Positions 35,805 through 46,645 of a stretch of DNA of 64,000 nt are shown here, piece by piece. The position numbers and the translations under genes were made by a program. Source of the DNA: Macrothele yani (taxonomy: Eukaryota; Arthropoda; Arachnida; Araneae; Macrothelidae); contig CM077002.1 in assembly GCA_039090855.1 (NCBI GenBank), positions 83,642,194-83,706,193 of the forward strand, read 5' to 3'. Every line of letters begins with the position of its first letter. Within the stretch, counting starts at the first letter, position 1. The notes beneath the pieces are model-generated. The model worked only from the letters and a program-made list of their open reading frames with translations, was not told where the DNA came from and did no database searches.

Positions 35805-36110
35805 TCAACAAGCATCACCATATGCACAAATAAATATGCTTTCTGTGATGTGAAGGGAAGTCTTGTATTTTGGAGTGATCAAAAGTAGTTTAATATTATC
35901 CCAGTCTGGGTGCATTTCTTTTTTCACAGCAGTCCTGACTAGAGCTCTGTACTGGCTTCCCGTCCTAATGTTGTATTTGAGTTCTTTAATTCTTTGAAGA
36001 AGATTGCGACCCGTAGCACCTATATAACATGCACGGTGAGCACCAACATTGTTGACCAAGGGTATACAATACACTCCCCATCTTAGAATGATTGGTGTAG
36101 GGAGATGATC
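35805..36110 (-). pseudogene. GIY-YIG endonuclease fragment of a PLE
   Basis: Minus strand: GVYCIPLVNNVGAHRACYIG and ATGRNLLQRIKELKYNIRTG, with the GIY and YIG halves in place and LHITESIFICAYGDA near the end (the conserved Glu). It is truncated at the N-terminus at 36145. Confidence 0.85.
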
Positions 36111-36161
36111 TTTTCTGACCAGTGAGATGAGGTTAGGTGATCTTGTCTATGGGATTGAGGT

Positions 36162-36986
36162 CAAGCAATTTTGCCAGCCAAGGGAAAATGGAGGCATCGC
36201 TGTGGTGTTCCTGGAACCAGTCCCGCACCCCCTTAGTAACATCGCATTGTAATGTTGGTAGAGACCATCACCACCAGGGTAAATATCCAACATAAGGACG
36301 CATGTGGTCAGTGAGGATAGACAGACAGCCGTTGGCATTCAGGGACCCATCCAGTGGTACTAGCAGTCCCAGGTCATACATGGAAAACATCCCCCAGACA
36401 TGCACACTGCCACTGCCAGCCTGTACTTGATTGACAAGCATGTCTGGGTATTGGTTCTTGTGTGCCTGATGCTGTATCCGCCACTGCTGGTCACTTCTGT
36501 GGAGTAGAAACCTTGATTCATTGGAGAAGGTAACCTTCTTCCACTGTCCCATGATAGTAGTCCCATGAGAACTACAGGTGTCATTGCTGATGCACATGGG
36601 TTAACAAGGGTACCTTGACGCAGCATAGCCTCTGGAGACCCATGCACAACAGGGTTTTCTCTACTGTAATCGGGGACATATACTAGAGTGCCCCAACGTT
36701 CATTTGCAAAGTCAATTGCTGCTCGATTGCCCTTTACCAGTCGACAGAGGTGACATTCTCCTCTGGGGTCGTTGGCCTTTGAGGCTCCACAATTATGACG
36801 TCGGGAGGTACCCGCTGTCCAGCAGTCCATTCTTGGTTACACCCTTACGACAGTGCCTCGCGAACAGCAAACGACGTTTGCTGTTTCTGCGATGCTTCCA
36901 CCCATGGCGCGGTAGCCGATAATCATTCCTATGTGAACGTCTGTCAAATCACTACCTCTGCCCATTGTGCTCATGTGAAGCACTAA
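36162..36986 (-). pseudogene. Tc1-like transposase A1, N-terminal and middle part
   Basis: Minus strand: helix-turn-helix region from about 36960, then VKGNRAAIDFAN, and VTFSNESRFLLHRSDQQWR, where the first catalytic Asp (DESRF) has become Asn. GLLVPLDGSLNANGCLSIL follows. The last part, after the large insertion, is at 29240-29440. Several frameshifts. Confidence 0.82.
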
Positions 36987-37116
36987 GGCTCATCTGTCCT
37001 GGCCAGCTGCTTATATCTCCATGTCGTCGACCTTGTCACATGCACTATGTGACATGCCTGGGCAGGTAACCTGTGATTCAGAGGGGGAGGGGTCATATTA
37101 TTCCGATACGACTGTG

Positions 37117-37452
37117 TATTTTCCCAATATGTTTAATTTTGGATTGATTTTGTCTTAGGCAAAATATCATCTTTTACCACAGATACCTACGGTTATCTAG
37201 ATTGCATATCCATCACTAACATCCATATAATTCTGGTTACAAAAAGGTCAGGATTGTTTTTGATATAGCTCAAACTGCTAAGTCTGTCATGATTGTTTCT
37301 AACAATACTCAATATGTAATTTTTCACGTTTATATGGGTTTCCCAATGGAGTGCAGGTTTTTTAACTAGAAAAATTTTGAAGACAAGTATTCTCACAATG
37401 ATTCATTGTCTTTGTACTGGTGTTTTTAACCATAACTAATACAAAGACAGTA
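37117..37452. other. short region between transposons, unrecognised
   Basis: A minus-strand open stretch at 37193-37396 (ALHWETHINVKNYILSIVRN) looks coding-like but is not assignable. Confidence 0.35.
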
Positions 37453-38676
37453 TACACTGAAAAGCAATTTGAATTAGAGACAGCTGGTGTTATGCAAATG
37501 TGGTGCTGTGGGTGGCCCTGTAAACGGAAATGACATGACGTATGCAGCGATCCGACAATATAAGGAGTGATGCGATGGGAATCAGTAAGAGTCGAACACA
37601 GTATGGGTAAGAAGAAGGATCTAAGCGCATTTTATCGTGGGTAAATTGTCGGGGCCCCACGAATGGGTCACTCCATCTCAGAAGTCGAGCAGGCACTGGG
37701 ATTTTCACGAGCCACTGTGTCACGGATGCACCGTGAGTACATCGAATCCGGTAAAACCATCCCAGCAAGAGCCAACTGCCGTGGACAACAGCATGTGGAT
37801 GAGCGGGGTCATCGTCAGCTAGCTCTCATTGTAACAGCGGATAGACAGGCCACAGTGCAAGAAATCACTTGGCAATTTAACGTTGGTGCACAAAAACGTG
37901 TAAGCAGCCACACCATCCAGAACCATCTCCTCGCTATGGGGTACAGAAGCCATCGTCCCACTAGGGTACCGCTGATGACCGCACATCACAGGGTGCAAAG
38001 ATTAGCGTGGGCGCGGGAACATCGCCACTGGACCCTAGACATGTGGAAAATGTTGCCTGGACTAATGAGTTGAGATTCACGTTGGTACATGCGGATGGCA
38101 GGATACGAGTACAGCACAAACCACATGAAGTGATGGATCTTTCTTGCTAGCAGGGTACTCTTCAAGCTGGTGGGGGTGGCATTCTCGTCTGGTGACTGTT
38201 TACGTGGACTGAAATGGGACCCCTGGTATGTGTGACATCGTCCCTCACAGGTCAACGTTACTGGGATATCCTGGACGACCATTTGCTCCCGTTTGTGCAT
38301 CTTCAACATCCCACTGGGGACCTCATCCTGCAACAAGACAATGCACAGTGCCATCGCTCCCGAATTGTATCTGAATGGTTGGATGAACACTCCACCGACG
38401 TGACCTCGTTTCCTTGGCCAGCTAGGTCACCTGACCTCAATCCTATCGAGCACATCTGGGATGCCATCGAGAGAGATGTTCGAGGCTCTGACCCCCCTCC
38501 ATCAAATCTTCGTGAACTGTGGGAGCTTGTTCAGGGGTCGTGGATCCGTATGGCTTCCCAACGCTTCCGGTGTCTTGTCGAGTCCATGCAGAGACGAATC
38601 GCCGCCATCATCAGGGTGAAAGGTGGTGCTACACGTTACTAGACAGGTATCTCTAATTCAATTGCTCTTCAGTGTA
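37453..38676 (+). mobile_element. Tc1-like transposon B2
   Basis: Same family as 34452-35641 in the other orientation, with ends TACACTGAAAAGCAATTTGA and its inverse at 38676. Length is 1224 bp. Its right-hand TA directly adjoins the next Tc1-like element. Confidence 0.93.
37603..38642 (+). pseudogene. Tc1-like transposase B2
   Basis: From the ATG at 37603: a stop after AFYRG, then MGHSISEVEQALGFSRATVS with the paired-type DNA-binding domain through NHLLAMGYRSHRP. The catalytic region reads WTNELRF (first Asp to Asn), LQQDNAQCHRSRI and DLNPIEHIWDAIERD (Asp and Glu kept). One frameshift near 38050 and stops near 38150 and 38193 inactivate it. It ends RVKGGATRY. Confidence 0.92.
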
Positions 38677-39886
38677 CACAGTCGTATCAGAATAATATGA
38701 TGATCCTTAAAATCACAGAGTACCTGCCCTGGCACATACAGAGAGTACATGACAAGGTCGACCACACAGATATATGAGCAGGCGGCCAGGACAGATGAGC
38801 CAAAGTGCATTACGTGAGCACAATGGGCAGAGGTAGTGATTTGACAGATGTTCAAAAATGAATGACCATTGGCTACTGTGCCAAGGGTGGAAGCATCTCA
38901 GAAACAGCAGACTTCATGGATTGTTTGTGTGGTGCTGTAGTAAGGGTGTACTGCTAGCACACCGAATACCTCCCGATGTCAAAACTGTTGAGCCCCAAAG
39001 GCCATTGATCCCATAAGGAGAATGTCACCTCCGTCCGTCGACTGGTAAAGGGCAATCGACGTGCAACTGTGCAGCAACTGAGCATGCAAATTAATGCTGA
39101 GGCATCCAGGTATGTGTCCCCAATAACAGTAGAGCGAACCCTGTTACACATGGGTCTCCAGAGTCGACGCTGCGTCAAGGTGCCCATGTTCACCCAGGCC
39201 TATCGGCAACAATACCTGCAGTTCGCATGGGACTACCATCATTGGAAGAGTGGAAAAAGGTTACCTTCTCGGAGGAATCAAGGTTTCTACTCCACAGAAG
39301 TGACTGGCAGTGGCGGATACGGCATCAGACACATGAGAACCAAAACCTGGACATGCTTGTCGGTCAAGTATAGGCCGGTGGTGGCAGTGTGGCTATATGG
39401 AAGATGTTTCCCTGGTATGATCTGGAACCGCTGGTCCCACTGGATGGGTCCCTGAACGCCAATGGCTACCTGTCCATCCTCACTGACCGTATGTATGCTT
39501 TCATATTGGGCATTTACCCTGGTGATGATGGTGTCTACCAACAGAACAATGCGCCCTGCCACGTCACTAAAGGGGTGCAGGACCGGGTTCAGGAACACAA
39601 CAGCAATGCCTCCTTTCTTCCTCGGCTGGCAGAAATCGCCCAACCTCAACCCTATAGAGCACTTGTGGGACTATTTGGATTGACATGTTCAATGTGCTGA
39701 CCCACAACCACATCATTTCTGGGACCTCCGTGCTCTGCTGCTGCAGTCCAAATGGGCATGAGTGCCTAGGGAAATCTTTTAGGGCCTAATTGCGTCCATG
39801 CCATGCCATTTCGTCACTGTCATCCGGGCTAAGGGTGGTTATTCCCATTTTTAGGTAGCTGGTCATATTATTCTGATATGACTGTG
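38677..39886 (+). mobile_element. Tc1-like transposon A2
   Basis: Ends CACAGTCGTATCAGAATAAT and its inverse ending at 39886, each flanked by TA. Length is 1210 bp, giving the full layout of the family interrupted at 29219-37116. Confidence 0.92.
38860..39855 (+). pseudogene. Tc1-like transposase A2
   Basis: Pieces in different frames: MTIGYCAKGGSISETADF, VQQLSMQINAEASRYVSPIT, WKKVTFSEESRF (first Asp to Glu), YQQNNAPCHVTKGVQ (second Asp to Asn) and NPIEHLWDYLD (Glu kept). It ends VIRAKGGYSHF. Two catalytic residues are changed. Confidence 0.88.
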
Positions 39887-40030
39887 TATATCATACTGGT
39901 GAAAGCCTGATGAGGAGAAACAAGTTGTCTTACAAAATATGTATTTAAGAAAAACAACTCAGAGAAAACACTGATATCATTAATAGCATACTGTTCACTT
40001 GTCCCTGATTTTCATTCAACATTATTCATT

Positions 40031-41300
40031 CAGGGACGTAGCTAGGTCCCAGAACCAGGGGGAGGGGTGAAGGGTAATCTTGGGGGTGGGGGTCTGTTCA
40101 ACTACAAACTGCATTTTCCCACAAATACAGATACAAGTTTTGCTTTGTTTTTATTTTTATTTTTTTATTTTTTAAGTGAATAATTATGCCAAAAGGTAGA
40201 AACAAGTAGGTAAAATACAAAATATGAAAAAAAGAAGGGAAAGAAAGCAGAACTCTTGAAATATAAAAAATAAATCACATTCCTTGAATTTGCTTGATAA
40301 TGGTTGAGCTGCGTGTTTCTTATCGCTGGAGATAAAATAACTCCTAACTAGTGTGAATTTTTTAAGTTTACTGTTCTGGTCTCTTTTCCATGGATCCATG
40401 CAATGGCATCAGGGATTTACTGATGTCATACTTCAATTTTTTTACTCCTCTTCTTTGGTTACACTTTTTTCTTCATCTTTAATTACATATTCTCCTTTGC
40501 TGGTGCTCAGTGGCAGCAAATTCTTACCATGGTAGATAGCCATACCTCCTTTCTCTCTCAGAAACCGAGAGCACCAGAATCCCACCAAATAAATAAATAA
40601 ATGAAATAAAAACTCTTTTCTCCAGCACAAGCACTGTAAAATCACTCCTACTGGACAAAAAGCAACAAACAAGATGTTGAAAGCTTTTTCTCTCTCACAC
40701 ATGCACACACAAGAATTTCTCTTCAGCACTATTTTTTAACATGTATAGGGATGCATTTAATTAAAATGCCCCCACACAACAGCACTTCTTTGTACAAAAC
40801 AAACTACCTGAAAGCTTTTGAACAGCAGCATAGCATCTCATAGTCACTCACCAAATGACAATATGGGCCTTCTGCCCAACTATACCTCTGCCATTCTTTC
40901 TATCTTTTTTTCTTTTTTTGTAATGTTCTTTAATATTTTACATTTTATCAAAATAAAACAAATAAACAAACACAAACAAAACGGCATTTCTCTCATCCCT
41001 GGCCCAAAACACCACCATCACCATGTGTTAAAGAATTATTGGTGCAACTACTCCTACTGATTCACCTTTAAAAATAATTTCTCTGTAGTTATTCATCATT
41101 TGTGCTATATCACATCAATTTTTCTTGTTTTTAAAAAATGCAATGCACAGAAAAATAAGGAAAAGTATTTATGCTTATAATGAAATATAAAAGTAAAAAA
41201 ACCAATGAATAAAAGTTCAAAGAATTTACAACAACACGAGTTTTCCAGGGGGTAGCTTGCTTGCCTTGGGGGTACCTGACACCCTCCAGCTACAGCCCTG
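40031..41300. mobile_element. non-autonomous hAT-type transposon
   Basis: The ends CAGGGACGTAGCT and (inverse) CAGGGCTGTAGCT are flanked by a perfect 8-bp direct duplication TATTCATT (40023-40030 and 41301-41308), the hAT signature. The 1270-bp interior is AT-rich, with no transposase recognised. G-rich runs (GGGGGAGGGG) lie just inside both ends. Confidence 0.82.
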
Positions 41301-41494
41301 TATTCATTACATCTATTTGGTACATTTTCCTGAGGTATCAGAAAAGCTGACCATCTTTACCAAATTTTTCAAATAAACTCCAAACTACATACAGATTTTC
41401 TGTTCTTTCTAAAATGTTTCACAAAAGTCCAAAATATTTTGGGGCCATTTCAGCAGTTTTCCTCCATGTAAACACCTGGAGTCTTTTAAAAACT

Positions 41495-41604
41495 TAATTT
41501 TAACATTCCTAACAGAGAGTTCTGCTTTAAACAAGTTCTTGTTCTCTTTTAATTTTAACATTATTAACAGAGAGTTCTGTTTTAAACAAGCTCTTTGTTC
41601 TCTT
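41495..41604. repeat. tandem pair of a 55-bp unit
   Basis: TAATTTTAACATT and AACAGAGAGTTCTG begin two successive copies (41495-41549 and 41550-41604), about 90% alike, ending at the mariner boundary. Confidence 0.85.
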
Positions 41605-41607
41605 ATA

Positions 41608-42826
41608 TATTGGGTTGGAAAGAAAGTAGTGTCCAATGACGAGGTACCTAAAGTTGAAGCCCCAGCCACAGTGCGCATCGGCCACTGAGATAGAGCAACA
41701 CACCGGCATGGCATCAGCATATAGGTGGCTTAAGTCAGTGGCAATTAGCCATCAGAAGGCAAAGAGTGTAAGTGCCAGCCAACATGAAAGTGGACAAAGA
41801 GCACATCCACCATTGCATGCTGTATGAGTTTCGTTGTGGTAGCACCCCTGCAAGTGCTGTAAGGGACATTATCAGTGTGTACCCCAATGCCATATCACAT
41901 TGTTAGTGCTGTCGTTGGTTTGAACTGTTTCAAGAGAGAAATTTTGACCTGTCACAAAGCAGGAAGACCAGCAACAGCGCATATGGACATCCTGAAGACC
42001 TTAATGGAGACTGACACACGTGTGATCATGCGGGAGTTGCATAGCAGCTGGGAACTATCCACACGAGCATTACCACACACCTGCATCAACTTGGGAAGTT
42101 GCACAAGAGGGGAGTTTGGGTACCCAATCAACTCACAGTTGAGCAGAAAGCAAATCGCATGTGTGCATGCATTTCCCTACTTGCACATGACCAAGTTGAA
42201 CTGTTCTTCGACCACCACATGACAAGACATGGGTCCTGCATGGCAATGTCAGTGCCCGGTAACAGTGGTTGGACCCAAACAGAAGCCATGCTGACCCCCA
42301 AAGCTGGCTTACACCCATGTAAAGTCTGCTGTCTGTGTGGTGGGATATGCAGGGTGTCATGTTTTTGGAGCTGCTGACGGACACCACTATTACCGCCAAT
42401 GTGCACTGCCGTCAGCTCAACGATCCGCACACATCACTCACATTGAAACAACCATCATTGCTGAGCCACAAGGACGTCCTCCTGCAGTAGGATGGAGCGA
42501 CACCTCATACAGCACGGGTAACCTCTTAAAAGATCAGGAACCTGGGCTGGGAGCTGCTGCCACACCTAGCCTATTCCTCAGACATTGCACCATGCAACTA
42601 CCACCTTTTCTGGTCATTGCAGCATTTCCTTGACAGACAGTGGTTCATCAACCGGAACAATATCAAATGCTTAGTTACTCACTTCTTTGCATCCAAGCCG
42701 TCACAATTCTACAGGGACGAGCAGGTCATGGCAAATAATGGTGACTACATTTGGACTGATTTGCACTTGTCTATATGTAATCTGTTGCCTTGCATTTACA
42801 GACATTACTTTCTTTCCTACCCAATA
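41608..42826 (+). mobile_element. mariner element
   Basis: TIRs TATTGGGTTGGAAAGAAAGT and the inverse at 42826 (TATTGGGTAGGAAAGAAAGT), flanked by TA. Length is 1219 bp. The transposase inside is extensively decayed. Confidence 0.92.
41784..42780 (+). pseudogene. mariner transposase, decayed
   Basis: From the ATG at 41784: HIHHCMLYEFRCGSTPASAV and RDIISVYPNAI, then KRGVWVPNQLTVEQKANRMC and ACISLLAHDQVELFFDHHMT. The GDEKW block is changed and the later HDNARPH and YSPD blocks are broken by many stops and frameshifts. HFFASKPSQFYRD is recognisable near the end. Confidence 0.85.
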
Positions 42827-43029
42827 TATTTGTACATTCATCAAAATGGAGCATCTTCACAAATTGCAATAAACATTCATTTACACATTGCTACAAAAAA
42901 GCAAAACTTCAAAAATATTACAGCATGTGTATAAAAATTAAATGTTTTATTTATGATAAGAATGGCATGCAAATAAATGAAATATTTTATATCAACACTT
43001 TGTTGACCACATATATAAACCACGCTTAC

Positions 43030-43243
43030 CTGTCGTATACTAAAGCAATCAATCAGTTCTATAACTTTGGGATTAGGTGAAATATCTTCTGGTCTAGCCC
43101 AGCGAGTAAAAATTGCTTTTTGTTTGGGAGAAAGGGTTAGCCTGCCATCTTTATCACTAAAGGGAAGAGGGTACGCAAACTTCTCTTTCAGATCCACTGA
43201 CATGAAAGGAACATATTCTCTACCATTTATAAGGGAACTTGTC
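43030..43243 (-). CDS. CAPN7: calpain-7 exon before the catalytic-Cys exon
   Basis: The 214-base exon encodes NGREYVPFMSVDLKEKFAYP, LPFSDKDGRLTLSPKQKAIF and RWARPEDISPNPKVIELIDC, ending FSIRQ. This matches the calpain-7 region joining the MIT-containing N-terminus to the protease core. It follows TTTAAG and ends at GTAAGC (minus strand). The first base completes a split codon and the exon ends in phase 0. The MIT-domain exons were not seen to the right and probably lie beyond 64000 or are too short for me to find. Confidence 0.95.
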
Positions 43244-45712
43244 CTTAAAAAAACAATAAACTAAATAAAAAAAGATGAATTCATGGGTTCAGTAACAATG
43301 AAAATACAACCACTCAGCACATTTTTAATATGCCTCACATAAATGAAATATTATTTCTAAACTCCCAAACACCATTCATGAACATGCATTTCAATTCATG
43401 TAACTCTGGAAAATTTATTGTATTTGTACATCACCTTTTCATATTAAAATTTCACATAAGGGTCATTCCATGTCAGATCACCCAGGGCATGTCACCCACC
43501 CATCTCAGATTTTTGGGAAAATTACCACAAAGTATTTGGTAAGATATGAAACCAGTTGAAATTTTAGGTCAGTTGGTCCAGTAGATCTTCAGTAATGCTA
43601 CTTAAAAATTGGGTAGCTCTGCCTTTGAAGTTTTTGTGCTGTGAGCTTTCACAACTTCACTGTAGGACAAAAAGAAAATCATAACTTCACAACTAACTGT
43701 TGCAGGCACATAAATATTTTCTTAAATAATCTGCATGATCCATACATTTGGGAAAAACTTGTTTCTTCACATTTTCAGAATTAAAAGAACCCTTTTTTTA
43801 ATTTAATGACAAAAGACATGGAAAAATGAGGCCTCATTTTTTAAAGAAAAACAATTTTTTTCAAAATGAGCTCCCACTTCAAATTTGCTAAAAAATACTT
43901 TCATGTGTGTATTATAATGTAACCTTTCATAAGGAGAAAAAAATACTTTGGGCAATTCACAATTTTGACGAGGAAAAAAGAAAATCCAAAATTTTGTGTT
44001 TTATATGTGGAACATTCCGACATGACATTACGCAATTTTTTAATTAAGTGGTTGCTTGACCATTTTATACCCCCCCAATAGTTTAACCTTATCAGTGAGT
44101 AGCTCGAAACAATTTTTATTTTATTTTTATGTGCCACCATCTTGGATATACGCTCATTTTTCTTTTCTGCAGCAGGCAAAAATAGGGCCTCACAATGGTT
44201 TTGAAAAAGGCAATTGTTTTACTCTTATTGTAGATCAAAAGTTTTGGCTTTCACTACCTTAAAGAGGACATTTTCAGCTTACAGAAAATGTATAGAAATG
44301 ATAGAAAATATTTTTTTAACCTTGCTTACAATGGTGTTGAGATCTGCAATACTTGCAAACATAAATCACCAGTTTTGATGGGCTGTTAAGGTGACTGGGA
44401 GTTGAAACCCCAAGTTGGGAATTTTTGTGTAATAAGTATGGCTAGTAACGTTTTTAGATATGGAGAACTTAAGTCTGGGTTTGGTCTCCTTCACCCCCCA
44501 CCACCCAAAGTTGCAAAATTTCCAACTTTTGCAGATTTCAAGGTTACATATCTCAAAAGGGGGAACAGATAATTTTTTCTCCACTAAGAATACCTCTACT
44601 GATACTCAACAAAATCTGTGAGTTTCATTTTGTGGTTCAAACTGGTTTAGAAGTTACAGGCTCTGAAATATTTGTGAATAAATGGTAACATTTCAGCACT
44701 CCAAAATGCACAGAAACTGATGAATATTTATGCTTATTTCTGTTTTCAAAATATTGTTTTAGTCTCATGGAATTATATTTTAAATACCTTTAATTATCAA
44801 ATACTATATGTACAATTTATACATAAGGCAAATTAAAAAACTTACCAGAGCATATTGCACAGTTTGCGATTCACAAACTTCAGCAGCAACATTTGTCTAG
44901 ATGCATAGCCTTACTTCTGTGAGTGGACTTGCAACTCACTATATTTGTTACCGTTGAATTTAATATTTTGACCAATTTCAATTTGTAACTGATCAAAATG
45001 CTAGTTCTGCAAAGCCGTCCTCACAATTGGCAGTCAAATCACCAAAGATTTTTTTATAGTTGCTGTGCTTAAAAATAATCGCCAATTGCAAAAAAAGTGA
45101 CCAAAAGGGCCACCTATGCTATCCTAAGCTGTTTCATTTCTGTTCTCTTTTTAAGAATACAAACAAATTCTGCAAAGATCGGGTGTCTCTAAATTTCTTA
45201 CTAATTTTAATAAAAATATAAACTAATGGAACAAACCATTTTATGAATTATTTTGACATTGAATGATACATTTATGTATGATTTATAAATGAACTTTTCC
45301 TTGGTTACATAAGAGATAAATTAATTATTTTCTCTGTCAGTTTGATTTAAAACTAAACACAATTACTAATTTTCATATGAAAAAAAAAAAAAAAAAACGG
45401 ACTGAGCCAGGTCTTCAACCTGTTTGGATAGGCTGTTCTTCCTGTTGCAGTGTTTACCTCAACTAAACATAATATATGTGTCAGAGATACTTCACAATCA
45501 TAATTAGGCCAATAAAAAGATGGAGAAGGCCCATGTGGGTGCATGAATCAAACAGCAACATCACCTTCATCATAGTTAATCTTTTCAACAAATTCCCACA
45601 TAACAACAGGAATCATATGCACATGCTATGCAGCAATTAATGTGTAACTATAACTCATCTTGAAAATTAGTTACACTGATTTCGGAAATAATACTGTAAT
45701 ATTTATCAGAAC

Positions 45713-46154
45713 TTAGTCTCTTAGCACCAATTCTAAAATTGTGAAGTGGTGTAAAGTAATGCATTGTGCGTGTACCAGGAAGAGGGCTTTTGTTTTCTCA
45801 AAACAGGGACTAACTTGATTACGCACTTTGTTCAAAATCTCTTCTGCACACACAAAGAAATATGTAATTTCTTTTATATTATCTTTGCAGAAGTTATACA
45901 TTGTTGAGGCAGATGTTATTTGCCGAGCAAAAGGTCACTGCAAACTGGGTTTTGTTGTTAGCCTTTTTACAATCTGCAACAATACCCTCACATGGTGACT
46001 TGCCATGGCTTGCTGCAAAAACTGACCACTTCCCTACCAATCTAAAAACATTCCTGCTCATGATGTGCAAGTTGAGAAGATCCTTGCAGTTTTTATATTG
46101 TGCAGAACAACCATCAGTGAAATGCTCAATATTTCTCAATCTGTGGTAATGCAC
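45713..46154 (-). pseudogene. transposase-like protein of unknown family, C-terminal part
   Basis: Minus strand: HFTDGCSAQYKNCKDLLNLH, then FAASHGKSPCEGIVADCKKA; after a frameshift at about 45900, YNFCKDNIKEITYFFV. I recognise this D-G-C-x-x-Q-Y-K-N ... S-H-G-K-x-x-C-(D/E)-G pattern from multicopy uncharacterised proteins in arthropods and other animals. It may be an RNase H-like nuclease (inference). The position inside a long-TIR element supports a transposition role. The N-terminal half is missing. Confidence 0.6.
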
Positions 46155-46604
46155 AACTTTTTATTCTAAACTGAAGGAAGTAGAAACATCCACAATGACT
46201 AGGAATTTTAGTAGGAGGCAAAAACAGAGATAGCAAGTGAGGATAGAACTTTATTTGGAAGTCCTGTAAGGAGGAATGATTTGGGGAAGGGGACTCAACA
46301 TTCATTACTACTTATGGTGGGCATTTAGTTATTGATACAAAAATTTTTCGGTTGGACGTTTTTTATTTTTTTATTTTTTCATTTTCTTAAAAGTATTTAC
46401 ATGTGCTGGATGAAAAACGAACTAAAGAAAATTCCTGTACCTTATTACAACTTTACATTCAACAGCTTAAATTACTTTTATTTGATTGCACATTTTAAAT
46501 ATGAGAGTTGAATATTTCTCCTTTTTGAGTTTATGTACTATGTACTTACGAAAAAAATCTGAAGATCCAAAATAAATTATTTTATTTGCTGATGATCTGA
46601 AATG

Positions 46605-46608
<4 letters not shown>

Positions 46609-46642
<34 letters not shown>
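46609..46642. repeat. (TG)17 microsatellite
   Basis: Uninterrupted TG dinucleotides, just inside the right arm of the 4.2-kb element. Confidence 0.95.

Positions 46643-46645
<3 letters not shown>

Larger units (their letters stand above)
29458..36145 (-). mobile_element. PLE remnant, itself invaded by later elements
   Basis: The insertion between the 16-base duplications starts, on the minus strand, with a PLE GIY-YIG gene fragment at 36145-35805. Its 3' region is split by the Tc1 at 34452-35641 and the long-TIR element at 29656-34446. The residual ends are 29458-29655 and 35642-35804. That one PLE accounts for both residues is inferred from the duplication. Confidence 0.55.
29219..37116 (-). 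mobile_element. Tc1-like transposon A1, interrupted by 6.7 kb
   Basis: Its ends are AACAGTCATATCAGAATAAT at 29219 and the inverse ending at 37116, flanked by TA. The same family is complete at 38677-39886. The element's own sequence is 29219-29457 and 36146-37116. It is interrupted at a 16-base duplication (29442-29457 and 36146-36161, TCTATGGGATTRAGGT, one mismatch) left by insertion of a PLE remnant and later elements. Confidence 0.85.

Noticed and set aside
43901..44179. Protein shared by both arms of the 4.2-kb element (also 46855-47187)
   Set aside because: The two open stretches are the same arm sequence read in opposite orientation; they are short and lack any known domain, so they are probably non-coding TIR.
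45395..45545. Another tRNA-derived SINE
   Set aside because: On the minus strand a GGTTGAAGACC word resembles a B box and an A-run follows, but no convincing A box or shared SINE tail was found.
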